Positions 7,787 through 14,561 are shown, numbered from the stretch's first letter. The stretch: DNA of 41,853 nt from Bacteroidales bacterium (GCA_016933115.1 JAFGBL010000011.1:1-41853), one strand, 5' to 3'. The notes: generated by a model from the sequence alone, not told the origin. A program made the numbers and translations.

Positions 7787-7851
7787 CAAAAGTCTGATAT
7801 TAAAAGAGAAAATAACAAGTTAAATTATTTACGAATCAATAAAAACTAACT

Positions 7852-8685
7852 ATGAAAAAATTAATTGTTTTTTTGACTTTAGCAGGGATGCTAACATTCG
7901 GGATTACAAATTTCGTTGTGGCCCAGGAGGATATTCAGGATGAAACCATGACCGAACAAACCGATACTGCAGCAGTTCAGGATGATACGGTCGCTATGGA
8001 AGAAACCGCACCAGCCATGGAAGCTGAAGCTACTGAAGAAAAACCGCAATCGTTTCACCAGATTTTAAAAGAGAAATTCATTGAAGGTAGCCCCGGATTT
8101 ATGGGTATTGTACTGTTAACACTTATCCTCGGCCTGGCCATGGCCATTGAAAGGATCATTTATTTGAACCTTTCAACTACCAATACTCAAAAATTACTCA
8201 ATAAGGTTGAAACTTCACTGGAAAACGGTGGAATTGATGCAGCCAAAGAGGTTTGCAAAAATACCCGCGGACCGGTTGCCGGAATTTTCCTGCAGGGCCT
8301 CGACCGTTTTAACGAAGGTTTGGATGTTGTTGAAAAATCAATTATTTCATACGGCGGTGTATTGATGGGCCGTTTGGAAAAAGGACTTAGCTGGGTAGCA
8401 CTCTTTATTGCACTGGCTCCGATGCTTGGGTTTATGGGTACTGTTATCGGTATGATCCAGGCATTTGACGACATTGAAGCAATGGGTGATATCTCCCCAA
8501 CCATTGTTGCCGGTGGTATTAAAGTGGCGTTGCTGACCACCGTATTCGGTTTGATCGTTGCAATTATTCTTCAAATTTTCTACAATTACCTGGTTGCCAA
8601 AATCGATAGCCTCGTAAATGACATGGAAGACAGTTCCATCACATTTGTTGACATTCTTGCAAAATACAATCTTAAAAATAAATAA
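7852..8685 (+). CDS. exbB: ExbB/TolQ/MotA-family proton channel
   Basis: 277 aa. Signal-like hydrophobic segment at 1-24 ending FVVAQ, then an acidic Glu/Asp/Thr/Ala-rich stretch at about 25-65. Three ExbB helices lie at about 83-101, 181-202 and 222-247. The conserved channel block reads LAPMLGFMGTVIGMIQAF, followed by SPTIVAGGIKVALLTTVFGL. ExbB pentamers with an ExbD dimer use the proton gradient across the inner membrane to energise TonB and outer-membrane transporters. It opens a four-gene operon: 2 bp to the next gene and short gaps after that. The N-terminal extension is common in Bacteroidota ExbB proteins and lengthens the protein beyond the E. coli form. Confidence 0.95.
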   Translation: MKKLIVFLTLAGMLTFGITNFVVAQEDIQDETMTEQTDTAAVQDDTVAMEETAPAMEAEATEEKPQSFHQILKEKFIEGSPGFMGIVLLTLILGLAMAIERIIYLNLSTTNTQKLLNKVETSLENGGIDAAKEVCKNTRGPVAGIFLQGLDRFNEGLDVVEKSIISYGGVLMGRLEKGLSWVALFIALAPMLGFMGTVIGMIQAFDDIEAMGDISPTIVAGGIKVALLTTVFGLIVAIILQIFYNYLVAKIDSLVNDMEDSSITFVDILAKYNLKNK

Positions 8686-8687
8686 TT

Positions 8688-9125
8688 ATGGATAAGACAA
8701 TTCTTAACATATTTAAGATAATTTCACTGGTATTAATTGCATTGGCGGTTATTCTGCAGGTTGTGGTGCTGGTAAAGGGAGAAGATGGCTTAATGAATAA
8801 CAGCATACTGGACAATTATATCAGGTTAAGTTATGTAGCGCTGATCATTGCCGGAGTCCTGGCCATTTTTTTCCCGGTGATGTTTATGATTCAGAACCCC
8901 AAAAATGCACTTAAAATCCTGGGAGCGCTGGTTTTATTGGTAATCATAGGATTCATTTGCTATTCCATTGCATCCAATTCTTTCAATATCGTACAGCTTG
9001 AAGAATTAAAAACTACAGCTCAGACCTCCAGGTACGTAGGTGCAGCACTGTATTTTACATATATAGTAGGTGGTTTGGCTATAGTTTCAATAATATATTC
9101 CGGAATTTCTGGTTTATTTAAATAA
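8688..9125 (+). CDS. Small integral membrane protein between ExbB and ExbD
   Basis: 145 aa, no recognised family. Four hydrophobic helices: about 6-28 (IFKIISLVLIALAVILQVVV), 45-67, 74-94 and 118-142. There are few charged residues and no motif suggesting an enzyme. It starts 2 bp after exbB and ends 12 bp before the first exbD, so it belongs to the operon. A membrane protein in this position recurs in Bacteroidota ExbB/ExbD operons (family memory, not checked). It may be an accessory subunit of the motor complex; that is inference from position only. Confidence 0.8.
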   Translation: MDKTILNIFKIISLVLIALAVILQVVVLVKGEDGLMNNSILDNYIRLSYVALIIAGVLAIFFPVMFMIQNPKNALKILGALVLLVIIGFICYSIASNSFNIVQLEELKTTAQTSRYVGAALYFTYIVGGLAIVSIIYSGISGLFK

Positions 9126-9126
9126 A

Positions 9127-9132
9127 AGGAGG
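9127..9132 (+). promoter_or_regulatory. Strong Shine-Dalgarno AGGAGG before first exbD
   Basis: A perfect AGGAGG, 5 nt before the ATG at 9138. Most other genes in this window, including exbB and its direct follower, show no such site, as is usual in Bacteroidota. It fixes the start of the first exbD. Confidence 0.75.
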
Positions 9133-9137
9133 TAATT

Positions 9138-9728
9138 ATGGCAAGACCCGTTAATGAAATAAACGCAGGTTCCATGGCGGACATCGCCTTCCTCCTCCTG
9201 ATCTTTTTTCTGGTTACTACTACCATGGACGTGGATACGGGTATTACCCGTAAACTGCCGCCTCCACCACCTGAAGATATGGAAGACATCAAAGTGAAGG
9301 AAAGAAATATTTTCAAGGTTCTGGTGAATAAAAACGACCGTCTGCTATTGAACGGGATACCAGGTGATATTGGTGAGCTACGCAGCAGAACAATGGAATT
9401 TCTGAGGAGCGGGGATTTGAAAAATCCGGCAAGCTCAACAGATATGCCTGAGAAAAGAGAGGCAGATATACCCTTATTGGGAGGCCAGATATGGATAAGC
9501 AAAGGTATTATTTCGCTGAAGAATGACCGGGGGACATCATACGATATGTACATACAGGTTCAAAATGAACTGGCGGCAGCCATCCGCGAACTCAGGGATG
9601 AACTATCGAACAAGTTTTTTGGAATGCGTTTCGATCAATTGACCGATGAAGATAAAATTGATGCTATTCAGGAGGCCGTACCAGTTGCAATTTCAGAAGC
9701 AGAACCAGAAGATATAGGAGGAAAATAA
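9138..9728 (+). CDS. exbD: ExbD/TolR-family protein, first copy (long form)
   Basis: 196 aa. Short cytoplasmic N-terminus, then one transmembrane helix beginning with the proton-carrying Asp15: MADIAFLLLIFFLVTTTM. After it comes the proline-rich KLPPPPPE linker and a periplasmic domain. The domain is longer than in E. coli ExbD (141 aa) because of an insert at about 75-130 rich in charged residues, including SSTDMPEKREADIPLL. It should pair with the ExbB channel and pass the proton-driven torque to a TonB-like partner. It is followed within 1 bp by a second exbD. Confidence 0.94.
   Translation: MARPVNEINAGSMADIAFLLLIFFLVTTTMDVDTGITRKLPPPPPEDMEDIKVKERNIFKVLVNKNDRLLLNGIPGDIGELRSRTMEFLRSGDLKNPASSTDMPEKREADIPLLGGQIWISKGIISLKNDRGTSYDMYIQVQNELAAAIRELRDELSNKFFGMRFDQLTDEDKIDAIQEAVPVAISEAEPEDIGGK
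9716..9721 (+). promoter_or_regulatory. Strong Shine-Dalgarno AGGAGG before second exbD
   Basis: AGGAGG with an 8-nt spacer to the ATG at 9730. It lies inside the last codons of the first exbD, so it directs re-initiation at the gene junction. Confidence 0.7.
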
Positions 9729-9729
9729 C

Positions 9730-10200
9730 ATGGCAAAATTCAAGAAAAAAGGAGGAAAAGGGACACCGGCAATTTCCACAGCCTCATTGCCCGATATTAT
9801 CTTTATGTTGTTGTTCTTCTTTATGGTAACGACCACCATGCGTGAAGCAACCCTCTTGGTAAAAATTAAGCCTCCGGAGGCGACAGAGGTGCAAAAGCTG
9901 GAGAAAAAATCGCTGGTGGATTATATTTACATCGGACCACCTCAAAAAAAGCAACTGGGAACGGATTCACGTATTCAATTGAATGACCAGTTTGCTACCG
10001 ACCTGAAAGATATTCGAGAATTCATTGAATTGGGAAGGTCACAAAGGGATGAAGCCGACAGGAAACTCATTACCACTTCATTAAAAGTTGATAAAGATAC
10101 CAAAATGGGTATTGTTACTGATGTAAAGCAGGAACTCCGAGAGGTGGGCGCATTTAAAATCAACTATTCTACTGCGAAAAAGCAAATCGCTAAAAGATAA
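9730..10200 (+). CDS. exbD: ExbD/TolR-family protein, second copy
   Basis: 156 aa. Lys/Gly-rich cytoplasmic start (KFKKKGGKGTPA), then the helix with Asp at SLPDIIFMLLFFFMVTTTM, then KIKPPEATEVQKLE and a periplasmic domain ending near residue 150. Two different ExbD proteins with one ExbB suggest a hetero-ExbD motor or two alternative complexes. No tonB gene follows: the operon ends at a strong terminator 24 bp downstream, so the TonB partner must be encoded elsewhere. Confidence 0.94.
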   Translation: MAKFKKKGGKGTPAISTASLPDIIFMLLFFFMVTTTMREATLLVKIKPPEATEVQKLEKKSLVDYIYIGPPQKKQLGTDSRIQLNDQFATDLKDIREFIELGRSQRDEADRKLITTSLKVDKDTKMGIVTDVKQELREVGAFKINYSTAKKQIAKR

Positions 10201-10223
10201 TTAATTCTATTTCATAGTTTTTG

Positions 10224-10254
10224 GAGGAAACAAAATTTTGTTTCCTCTTTTTTT
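10224..10254 (+). terminator. Rho-independent terminator of the exb operon
   Basis: A 24-bp perfect inverted repeat (GAGGAAACAAAA paired with TTTTGTTTCCTC, 10224-10247) followed by seven T. It lies between the convergent exbD and CPBP genes. On the minus strand no T-run follows the hairpin. Confidence 0.92.
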
Positions 10255-11182
10255 ATATCGGGATTTCGCTTCTGCCAGTGCGACGGATAAATAACAAAAG
10301 GATGATCGTAACAAGGAAACTCCCCAAAATAACCAAAAATTCATCGGATGTTCCAAAATCTTTTATATCGGTAGTCATCGCTCCGATGTTATATAGATAA
10401 GCAGCCACAACGGTAATGGCATTAAAAAGAAAATGCAGTACAATGGGTATCCATAAAGAACCTGTCCACAAAAAAATATAACCGAATAAAATCCCCAATA
10501 CCATTCGGGGTAAAAAGCCAAAAAACTGCAAGTGAAAAGCGCTGAAAATGACAGCAGATAGGAATACTGCAATGTGAATATTTTTTATTCCGTCGTAAAG
10601 GATTCTGAGTAAAACTCCCCGGAAAAGAAGTTCCTCACCGATGGAGGCTAGCAAAGCTATGATCAGGAGATTTATCAGGAGGCCAACAATGGAATGTACA
10701 TCCAGAAAAGCTTCTGTCAGTTGATTGGTCTTATCTTCCGACTCACGCATCCAGCTTTCTACGCCTTTTAAAAAATCCGGTAAAGCCATCATCTCGTTGA
10801 ACTCTATCAGCCATCCTATTGCCGGAAGAGAAACCAAAATAACCAGGATAGAGATAAAAAGTGGCCGAATTGCAGGTAAATTATTTAAGCCCAAGTAGGT
10901 GTATGCCTTTCTGTTTTCCAAAAAAGCATAGACCAATGCTGGTATAATAAAAACTCCAACCTGGTTGATCACCTGGAAAAATTTGAGCATTGAAATAGTA
11001 GCTGGGCTATTCAGGTTTGTAATGTTTAAAGTTTTTAAAACCTGATCCGGACCAAAAATCGGTAGGGCGATCAGGAATCCAATAATCATCGTCATTACCA
11101 GCGAAACTGAAACTAATAAAATCAGGATCAGCAGTTTGATGTATACTGGCTTTTGTTCAATCTGGGGTATAAAATCTATCAT
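10253..11182 (-). CDS. CPBP-family intramembrane metalloprotease (CAAX protease/bacteriocin-processing type)
   Basis: 309 aa, about eight hydrophobic helices. The family's active site is complete: EELLFRG (Glu183, Glu184, Arg188), His217 in FSAFHLQFFG, and His250/Asn254 in IVLHFLFNAI. These proteins are inner-membrane glutamic/metal-type proteases related to eukaryotic Rce1. In bacteria they cleave or mature peptides, or serve in bacteriocin self-immunity. No substrate peptide gene is recognised nearby. Monocistronic: it ends at the exb terminator and the HAD gene behind it is 73 bp away on the same strand. Confidence 0.9.
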   Translation of the reverse strand: MIDFIPQIEQKPVYIKLLILILLVSVSLVMTMIIGFLIALPIFGPDQVLKTLNITNLNSPATISMLKFFQVINQVGVFIIPALVYAFLENRKAYTYLGLNNLPAIRPLFISILVILVSLPAIGWLIEFNEMMALPDFLKGVESWMRESEDKTNQLTEAFLDVHSIVGLLINLLIIALLASIGEELLFRGVLLRILYDGIKNIHIAVFLSAVIFSAFHLQFFGFLPRMVLGILFGYIFLWTGSLWIPIVLHFLFNAITVVAAYLYNIGAMTTDIKDFGTSDEFLVILGSFLVTIILLLFIRRTGRSEIPI

Positions 11183-11201
11183 TTCATCTTTAAATCAAAG
11201 A

Positions 11202-11209
11202 CAAAATTA
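11202..11209 (-). promoter_or_regulatory. Candidate -7 box TAATTTTG before the CPBP gene
   Basis: Matches TAnnTTTG on the minus strand, 19 nt before the start codon at 11182. No clear -33 TTG. Confidence 0.35.
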
Positions 11210-11255
11210 GGAAATCTGTGATTGTAAAAAATTGAATTCAAACCGATCTGGTCTT

Positions 11256-11912
11256 TCATTCGAAAGAATTGAGAATGGATTCACTTAATTTGCCATCCTC
11301 AAATAGTTCTATAATATCTTGATGTTCCATCAAATAATAAGCTTTAAGTCCTGTTTTTCTTGCCTGGATAATATTGATTAAGGTGTCGTCAATGAATAGC
11401 GTATTTTCAGGAGCCAGCCCGCACTCCCTGAAAACATGCAAATAGGCTTCCTGGTCCGGTTTTCTTTTTCCAACTTTGAATGACCAGAAAACAGCTTCAA
11501 ATAATGATTCAAATTCGAATCCGAATTGCTGTTTGAACAGGTGAATATAATAATCGTAATGAATTTGATTGGTATTGCTCAGAAGAAATAGCCTGTAATT
11601 GTCACCTATTTGCTTAAGTAACTCGATACGTTCAGGAGGGTAATCACCAATGATATGATTCCAGGCAAAGTCAAGCTCATGATCGCTTAATTTCAAACCT
11701 GTAATTTCCTTTATCATTTTTCTGAAGGTTCCGGAATTGATCATTCCCTTTTCAAACTTTTGAAATAGATCAGATTGTACTGCTTTGCTGAACATTTGTT
11801 CGAAATCATTGATTCCCAGTTCGTGAAAAGCATTTTCAACTTTTTGATGATCGATATTTATTATCACCCCTCCAAAATCAAAAATGATGCTGTCAATTGT
11901 ATTTTCAGGCAT
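11256..11912 (-). CDS. HAD-superfamily hydrolase (subfamily IA, YihX-like)
   Basis: 218 aa. Motif I is IIFDFGGVI with nucleophile Asp12; the second acid of the usual DxD is Gly14, a feature of a known subset that includes YihX-like phosphatases. Motif II is LLSNTN, motif III Lys is in VGKRKPDQEAY, and motif IV is FIDDTLIN. A helical cap lies between about residues 18 and 95. It is probably a cytoplasmic phosphatase of sugar phosphates or nucleotides; the substrate is open. Catalysis with Gly in place of the second Asp is weaker as a general acid mechanism, so a phosphatase role is likely but not certain. Confidence 0.9.
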   Translation of the reverse strand: MPENTIDSIIFDFGGVIINIDHQKVENAFHELGINDFEQMFSKAVQSDLFQKFEKGMINSGTFRKMIKEITGLKLSDHELDFAWNHIIGDYPPERIELLKQIGDNYRLFLLSNTNQIHYDYYIHLFKQQFGFEFESLFEAVFWSFKVGKRKPDQEAYLHVFRECGLAPENTLFIDDTLINIIQARKTGLKAYYLMEHQDIIELFEDGKLSESILNSFE

Positions 11913-11965
11913 GTAGAGAAAATGAAATTTTTATTTTTTTACTTTCAATATTCTGTGCAAAGTTG

Positions 11966-11973
11966 TAAATTTG
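11966..11973 (+). promoter_or_regulatory. Candidate tRNA promoter box TAAATTTG
   Basis: Exact TAnnTTTG match, followed by CCCCCC and ending 40 bp before the tRNA. The layout is the same as upstream of tRNA-Ser (7648-7655). Confidence 0.5.
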
Positions 11974-12013
11974 CCCCCCTATTTCCAAGAAATAGAATAA
12001 AATAATGAAATGA

Positions 12014-12090
12014 GGGCCTATAGCTCAGTTGGTTAGAGCAACTGACTCATAATCAGTAGGTCCCAGGTTCAAGTCCTGGTGGGCCCACCA
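12014..12090 (+). tRNA. tRNA with anticodon CAU (Ile2 or elongator Met), CCA encoded
   Basis: Complete cloverleaf: acceptor GGGCCTA with TGGGCCC (12080-12086) and discriminator A12087, then encoded CCA. The D arm is AGCTCAGTTGGTTAGAGCA. The anticodon stem is ACTGA/TCAGT around CTCATAA, giving CAU. The T arm is CCAGG-TTCAAGT-CCTGG. The GGGCC acceptor with A73 resembles bacterial tRNA-Ile, so the lysidine-modified Ile2 species is favoured over Met, but anticodon alone cannot decide. A degenerate copy of its 3' half lies at 12400-12451. Confidence 0.93.
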
Positions 12091-12092
12091 AT

Positions 12093-12117
12093 AAGGAACT
12101 CAAAAGGTTCCTTTTTT
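12093..12117 (+). terminator. Terminator of the CAU tRNA
   Basis: Stem AAGGAAC/GTTCCTT around TCAAAAG, with the 3' arm running into TTTT. It lies 3 bp after the tRNA and 5 bp before the ATG of the GIY-YIG gene. Confidence 0.85.
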
Positions 12118-12122
12118 ATATT

Positions 12123-12407
12123 ATGTTTTTCGTTTACATTATTTTCTCTGAGAATATCAATAAATTTTACATTGGACAGACAATGGATGTGGCTGAAAGA
12201 TTTAGGGAACATAATTCCGGTAAATTTACAGGTGCATTTACTTTAAGGGCTAATGACTGGAAATTATTCCTTACCATTCAATGCATCTCCAGATCCCAGG
12301 CGATTCGTATCGAAAATCATATTAAAAATATGAAAAGCAAAACTTATATCGAAAACCTTAAAAAGTATCCTATTATCATTCAAAATTTACTAATAAAATA
12401 TCAGTAG
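12123..12407 (+). CDS. Small GIY-YIG nuclease-domain protein
   Basis: 94 aa, almost nothing but one GIY-YIG domain. Motif VYIIFSENINKFYIG at about 4-18 (first half VYI instead of GIY, common in this single-domain group), Arg27 region AERFREHNSGKF, and the catalytic Glu in RIENHIKNMKS near residue 69. The domain cuts one DNA strand with a metal ion, as in UvrC and in homing endonucleases. No UvrC or DNA-binding domain is attached. It sits between an intact tRNA and a remnant of the same tRNA. Its last codons and stop (YQ-TAG) are made of tRNA-derived sequence, which suggests the gene arrived with or caused the duplication. Confidence 0.88.
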   Translation: MFFVYIIFSENINKFYIGQTMDVAERFREHNSGKFTGAFTLRANDWKLFLTIQCISRSQAIRIENHIKNMKSKTYIENLKKYPIIIQNLLIKYQ

Positions 12408-12451
12408 GTCACAGGTTCAATCCCGATGGCTATCGGGACTGGTGGGCCCAC
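12400..12451 (+). pseudogene. Degenerate copy of the 3' half of the CAU tRNA, interrupted by a palindrome
   Basis: Bases 12400-12420 match 20 of 21 bases of tRNA positions 12052-12072 (anticodon arm, variable loop, T stem). Bases 12439-12451 match 12076-12088 (T stem and acceptor). Between them, exactly in the T loop, GTC is replaced by the 18-bp palindrome TCCCGATGGCTATCGGGA. There is no D arm or 5' acceptor strand, so no functional tRNA can form. The offset between the two copies is 348 bp. Confidence 0.88.
12421..12438. repeat. Dispersed palindrome TCCCGATGGCTATCGGGA
   Basis: Same family as 5714-5733, with one central base changed (ATGGCTAT for ATAGCTAT). Located in the T loop of the tRNA remnant. 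Confidence 0.8.
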
Positions 12452-12557
12452 AAACTAATAATAAAGTCATTGATTTATTAATTACCTAACAGGTCTTATC
12501 TTAAATTTATTTTTCTATTCTCCTCGTATCTATTTATTATTTAAGTTCAAGGTCAGA

Positions 12558-12565
12558 TATCTTTG
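12558..12565 (+). promoter_or_regulatory. Candidate -7 box TATCTTTG before the first zinc-ribbon membrane protein
   Basis: Exact TAnnTTTG match, ending 56 bp before the ATG at 12622. No -33 TTG seen. Confidence 0.3.
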
Positions 12566-12621
12566 GCATAAACCTTTCCCTTCAACAACCGTATAATCCT
12601 CAAATCTTTACAAAAAAGCTT

Positions 12622-12942
12622 ATGTCATTTCTTGTCAATATGGACCCTGAACTTTTGTTTTTAGTTTGTATTTTTTACATTTTGGTTGTGTTTTCAGTGT
12701 CCAGATTGGGCATGAGTAAAGCAGGAGGAATTACCAGAACTTTCATCCTAAGTTTAGTATTTACACCACTGACAGGTTTGGTATATATTTTAAGCTCACC
12801 CGTAAAAAATTTAATCCATACGGTTCATTATCGCTGTACTCATTGTGGGTTGGAATATACCGAAAAACACGAGCATTGCCCTGCCTGTTTAAAAGAAGGT
12901 AATAAACACCGGTTAAAAACCATTAGTATGAAGACATTCTGA
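12622..12942 (+). CDS. Small membrane protein with C-terminal zinc ribbon, copy 1
   Basis: 106 aa, no named family. Two hydrophobic helices at about 9-28 (ELLFLVCIFYILVVFSVSRL) and 37-58 (TFILSLVFTPLTGLVYIL). These are followed by a basic/His region and a CxxC-x10-CxxC zinc-ribbon-like motif: YRCTHCGLEY and EHCPACLKEG. Both termini are probably cytoplasmic, so the ribbon faces the cytoplasm. A paralogue follows 182 bp downstream with the same layout. Function unknown; the ribbon could bind nucleic acid or a partner protein, or just zinc. Confidence 0.8.
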   Translation: MSFLVNMDPELLFLVCIFYILVVFSVSRLGMSKAGGITRTFILSLVFTPLTGLVYILSSPVKNLIHTVHYRCTHCGLEYTEKHEHCPACLKEGNKHRLKTISMKTF

Positions 12943-13060
12943 TTTTTTTAAACAGGTAGATTTGCTCCTTCATCTTTACAAAGACAACTGACACAATCAC
13001 TTTCTTGATAATATCCCTGCCAAGATTAATTTCAACCATTGGTTGTTCATAATATTTCCT

Positions 13061-13089
13061 TTGCCCTGAAATATAGATTTATAATTTTG
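13061..13089 (+). promoter_or_regulatory. Candidate promoter TTG-N18-TAATTTTG
   Basis: A -33-like TTG (13061-13063) and an exact -7 box (13082-13089) at near-consensus spacing, 35 bp upstream of the GTG start at 13125. It is the best-formed Bacteroidota-type promoter in the window. The second paralogue therefore probably has its own transcript. Confidence 0.55.
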
Positions 13090-13124
13090 CATCTGTTTGT
13101 TTTTTGTTGAATTATTGATGACAA

Positions 13125-13439
13125 GTGGATTTTCTTTTTCAAAACGATTTAATATTACTGAGCTGCATTTTTTACATCTTCATTGCCGCAAGTGTGGCAA
13201 AAATTGGATCTGCGCGTGATTGCGGCGGGAAAAAGGCATTGCTAGTAAGCATTTTGCTAACTCCTTTGGGAGGGCTGTTATATGTTATCCAATCCCCGGG
13301 AAAAAATATTTTAAAAATAACCCACTATCGATGCCACAGGTGCCACCTGGAGTATACTACAAATCATAAGTACTGTCCATCGTGTATGAAAGAGGGTAAG
13401 CTGGTCAGGATTGAAAAGGTGAAAATGCACACCTATTGA
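13125..13439 (+). CDS. Small membrane protein with C-terminal zinc ribbon, copy 2
   Basis: 104 aa from a GTG start. An in-frame TGA at 13119 blocks any earlier start, and the first residues align with copy 1 (CIFYIF against CIFYIL). Two helices, then KITHYRCHRCHLEYTT and KYCPSCMKEGKL give the same CxxC/CxxC ribbon. The stretch TPLGGLLYVIQSPGKN matches TPLTGLVYILSSPVKN of copy 1. The two are clearly a tandem duplication that has diverged a good deal, with the membrane part and all eight cysteines (four per protein) kept. Function unknown. Confidence 0.8.
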   Translation: MDFLFQNDLILLSCIFYIFIAASVAKIGSARDCGGKKALLVSILLTPLGGLLYVIQSPGKNILKITHYRCHRCHLEYTTNHKYCPSCMKEGKLVRIEKVKMHTY

Positions 13440-13463
13440 AAAAACCGGTATTAAAATCTTATT

Positions 13464-13500
13464 AGAAGTTCATTCATCGGATCCGGTGAAATGAATTCTT
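13464..13500. repeat. Imperfect inverted repeat centred on CGGATCCG
   Basis: About 15 paired bases with two small bulges, 24 bp after the stop of the preceding gene. No T-run follows. It may stabilise the 3' end of that mRNA; otherwise of unknown use. Confidence 0.45.
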
Positions 13501-13600
13501 CAGATCATTGTAATACGCATTATGATTCCGAAACAAGAGGGTTAAAATATATATTAAACTCAACAATCTTAGATAATTAAGAAATTAATTCCATTTAAAT

Positions 13601-13619
13601 ATTGTAACCTTTTTACAAT
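13601..13619. repeat. Short inverted repeat ATTGTAA/TTACAAT
   Basis: Seven-base arms separated by CCTTT, 65 bp upstream of the ATG at 13684. Could be an operator or part of the leader; no further support. Confidence 0.3.
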
Positions 13620-13683
13620 TTCTAAGTTTACATACAAAAAATTGATCTGTCTTTGGAATTAAACATTTATTAAAATATTTATT

Positions 13684-14415
13684 ATGAAAAAACTGAACTT
13701 TATTTTTATCCTTGGTTTTATTTCTCTTTTTATTTATTCTACGGAAATAAGTGCGCAGATTCACTCCTCTACCGGCGGTGGATCATGGAGTGATACCCTT
13801 ACCTGGGTAAACTGGAAAATACCTGGGCCAAATGATGATGTCGTCGTTGAGGGTCCAGTGGATGTCACCGGGGCCGAATGCCGAAACCTTGTTGTTCAGC
13901 CCAACGGTATATTACAAAACAGGAGTTACACAAACTACACCCTGCGTGTCAACGGAACTGTCACCAATAACGGGATTATCCGTAATTATCCCGGATGGTA
14001 TAATCTTTATATGACCGTTAGCGGTGATGTTATAAACAACGGTGAATGGTCAAACAGCTATACTTATCTCAACGGTGATGTGGATCAAACCTTAAGTTTT
14101 TCAAAGGAATTCTCAGGTTACAGGTTGGAAGATGCCAATCCGCAAAGTGCTTTGATCGCCAACACGGATCTGACATTCAAAAACACTAAAATCGACCTGA
14201 ACGGTTCTCAACTCAGACTCGGACAGGGTGGTAAACTCTATATTTATGGAGAGTGGATATTCAACGGACAAATCGGAGGAGCCAGCAGTGAGGTTCATCT
14301 TTTTGACAATGCCTTCCTCGAAAGGGTAACATTGGATAATGTTGCACTCAAGGGTGTTATCAATGTTTATAGCAGTGTTGTGCTTGAAGAGGAGAGTGTT
14401 ATTGAACTCGATTGA
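13684..14415 (+). CDS. Exported protein, single-repeat paralogue of the 1119-aa repeat protein
   Basis: 243 aa. Signal peptide at 1-24 (ends EISAQ). The mature start IHSSTGGGSWSDTLTW and IPGPNDDVVVEGPV match the start of the protein at 22325 (IQSTVSGGSWNNASTW, VPGSANDVVINGPV). One copy of that protein's repeat follows (NGTVTNNGIIRNYPG, then VDQTL in place of GDQ). It stops after a single unit and lacks the C-terminal module. The sequence is predicted to be beta-rich, like a short solenoid. It may be a truncated paralogue or a functional short form. It is followed by a good terminator, so it ends cleanly rather than by a visible frameshift. Function unknown; secreted or surface located. Confidence 0.85.
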   Translation: MKKLNFIFILGFISLFIYSTEISAQIHSSTGGGSWSDTLTWVNWKIPGPNDDVVVEGPVDVTGAECRNLVVQPNGILQNRSYTNYTLRVNGTVTNNGIIRNYPGWYNLYMTVSGDVINNGEWSNSYTYLNGDVDQTLSFSKEFSGYRLEDANPQSALIANTDLTFKNTKIDLNGSQLRLGQGGKLYIYGEWIFNGQIGGASSEVHLFDNAFLERVTLDNVALKGVINVYSSVVLEEESVIELD

Positions 14416-14439
14416 TGTAAAGCTGATTTAAATAAATTC

Positions 14440-14469
14440 AGGCTGCCCTTAATGGCAGCTTTTTTTTTA
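14440..14469 (+). terminator. Rho-independent terminator
   Basis: Stem GCTGCC (14442-14447) with GGCAGC (14454-14459), loop CTTAAT, extended by two more pairs and followed by nine T. It ends the 243-aa gene's transcript before the sensor kinase gene. Confidence 0.9.
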
Positions 14470-14561
14470 TTAAGAATTTACTGAGGATAAAATATAAATT
14501 TCGCTGCAAATTGAAAGTCCAATTGTATATACTTTTAGTTTTTCTGACATATAAAATTAGA

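Noticed and set aside
9020..9553. 177-codon minus-strand frame across the exbD start
   Set aside because: It lies antisense to the clear ExbD protein and the end of the upstream membrane protein; composition follows the complement of those genes.
12014..12090. Initiator tRNA-fMet
   Set aside because: The anticodon is CAU but the acceptor begins with a normal G1-C72 pair and the anticodon stem lacks the GGG/CCC of initiator tRNAs. Ile2 or elongator Met fits better.
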